Of a stretch of DNA of 64,000 nucleotides, positions 63,442 to 64,000 are shown piece by piece (position 1 is the stretch's first letter; every line of letters begins with the position of its first letter). Below the pieces are notes generated by a model. The model was not told the DNA's origin. It did not search any database and saw only the letters and a program-made list of their open reading frames with translations. Made by a program: the position numbers and the translations under genes. This DNA is from an uncultured Prevotella sp. (GTDB lineage: Bacteria; Bacteroidota; Bacteroidia; Bacteroidales; Bacteroidaceae): NCBI GenBank assembly GCA_946548065.1, contig CAMNPM010000004.1, forward strand, positions 1 to 64,000, read 5' to 3'.

Positions 63442-64000
63442 ATGAGACATACCTTAAAGCGTTTTCTGCTGTTTGCTGTCGTTTCGTTTGTAGCTGAGAC
63501 ACTGGCAGCACAGCAGATTTTCAAGGACCTTCACGAAGTAAAGCGCAAGGAGACCCTCTTCGGCATTGCCCGCGACAACGGCTTGACAGTGCAGGAACTG
63601 TTGGATGCGAATCCGGAAATGAACACACCGGGCTATGAACTAAAAAAAGGAACCATCATCAAAATACCCTTTCCGAAGGGGCAACAGGTGCAGCGCATAC
63701 AAGAAAACTATGCGCCGGCTACGGGGGCGGCGACTCCCTCAGGGCAGCGGACAGCAGCTACGGATATGCGCCAGCGCGCCATCCGCCTTGGGGTGATGCT
63801 GCCGTTGCACAATATCAATGGCGACGGTAAGCGCATGGTAGAGTACTACCGAGGTGTGCTGATGGCATGCGACAGCTTGCGAGCCAATGGCATTTCGGTA
63901 GATGTACGGGCGTGGAACGTACACGAAGACGCTGATGTCCAACAGGTGCTGCGCGACCCGCAAGCTGCCAACCGCGACTTGATTATCGGACCGCTCTATA
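63442..64000 (+). CDS. LysM and periplasmic receptor-domain protein, cut by window edge
   Basis: The first 186 residues are visible. Signal peptide MRHTLKRFLLFAVVSFVAET ending LAAQ; a LysM repeat (about 30-80: HEVKRKETLFGIARDNGLTV, ELLDANPEM, LKKGTIIKIP) that binds peptidoglycan; then IRLGVMLPLHNINGDGKRMV and DLIIGPLY, the beginning of a type-1 periplasmic ligand-binding fold, as in LpoA-like activators. Likely a periplasmic cell-wall protein. The 3' part is outside the window. Confidence 0.88.
   Translation, partial: MRHTLKRFLLFAVVSFVAETLAAQQIFKDLHEVKRKETLFGIARDNGLTVQELLDANPEMNTPGYELKKGTIIKIPFPKGQQVQRIQENYAPATGAATPSGQRTAATDMRQRAIRLGVMLPLHNINGDGKRMVEYYRGVLMACDSLRANGISVDVRAWNVHEDADVQQVLRDPQAANRDLIIGPLY

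Noticed and set aside
63345..63524. 60-codon N-terminal extension of the gliding-type protein
   Set aside because: It lies above the -7 box and would hide the signal peptide.

Overview
The window comes from a Bacteroidales chromosome and most resembles Prevotella or a close relative. The evidence is: Bacteroidota-type promoters (TTTG, 19-20 bp, TAnnTTTG) before most transcription units; a one-piece tmRNA with tag GENKYALAA; a type-IX-secretion-like C-terminal box in secreted proteins and a gliding-type C-terminal domain; a Wzx/Wzy exopolysaccharide locus of Bacteroides style; and RecA, RsgA, Frr, MnmA, GreA and UvrA of Bacteroidales type. No tRNA, rRNA, prophage or CRISPR array was seen.

Layout. 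1-5.3 kb: the 5' end of dnaK (minus strand), a secreted BamE-like protein, then recA, a carboxynorspermidine-dehydrogenase-type gene and a conserved hypothetical in one orientation, followed by a 35-residue gene with its own promoter and terminator. 5.5-14.1 kb: two secreted proteins that share the same N- and C-terminal modules, an HU-like protein, a pectate lyase, mnmA, a Y1/REP-associated transposase-like protein with a long C-terminal extension, L-rhamnose mutarotase and an aldose epimerase. 14.1-15.7 kb: rsgA and frr. 15.8-25.5 kb: four tandem PAS sensor kinases in one operon. Two keep the phospho-accepting His of the H-box; the two alternating ones carry Tyr there. 26-33.8 kb: NhaD, an aldo/keto reductase and a four-gene deoxysugar operon (kinase, isomerase, permease, aldolase). 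33.8-40.8 kb: greA, a flavoprotein, then an operon of tatA, tatC, a polyferredoxin with an internal twin-arginine motif and a Tat-signal Fe-S aldo/keto reductase. 41-59.7 kb: an exopolysaccharide locus (Wzi-like protein, initiating sugar transferase, DegT aminotransferase, glycosyltransferases, acetyltransferase, EpsG-type polymerase, Wzz, Wzx, Wza, PglF/CapD dehydratase) with an AT-rich core, one broken glycosyltransferase, one ATPase/nuclease remnant, and the tmRNA gene between wza and capD. 59.7-64 kb: uvrA, a gliding-type secreted protein and the start of a LysM plus receptor-domain protein.

How it fits together. Pectate lyase, rhamnose mutarotase and the deoxysugar operon suggest use of pectin or rhamnogalacturonan sugars. 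The Tat operon seems to carry both the exporter and its redox cargo. The kinase array looks like a duplicated pair (Tyr-type plus His-type protein).

A second theme is short repeats. Tandem arrays with a 21-24 bp period lie between genes. Small repeat tracts sit in frame inside otherwise conserved enzymes (the carboxynorspermidine dehydrogenase, MnmA, the rhamnulokinase and the polyferredoxin), and one tract inside mnmA is a near-copy of an intergenic repeat 6.6 kb away. Several genes have an ATG only 3-5 nt after the -7 box, which predicts leaderless mRNAs. All functions are read from sequence by eye; no database search was run.
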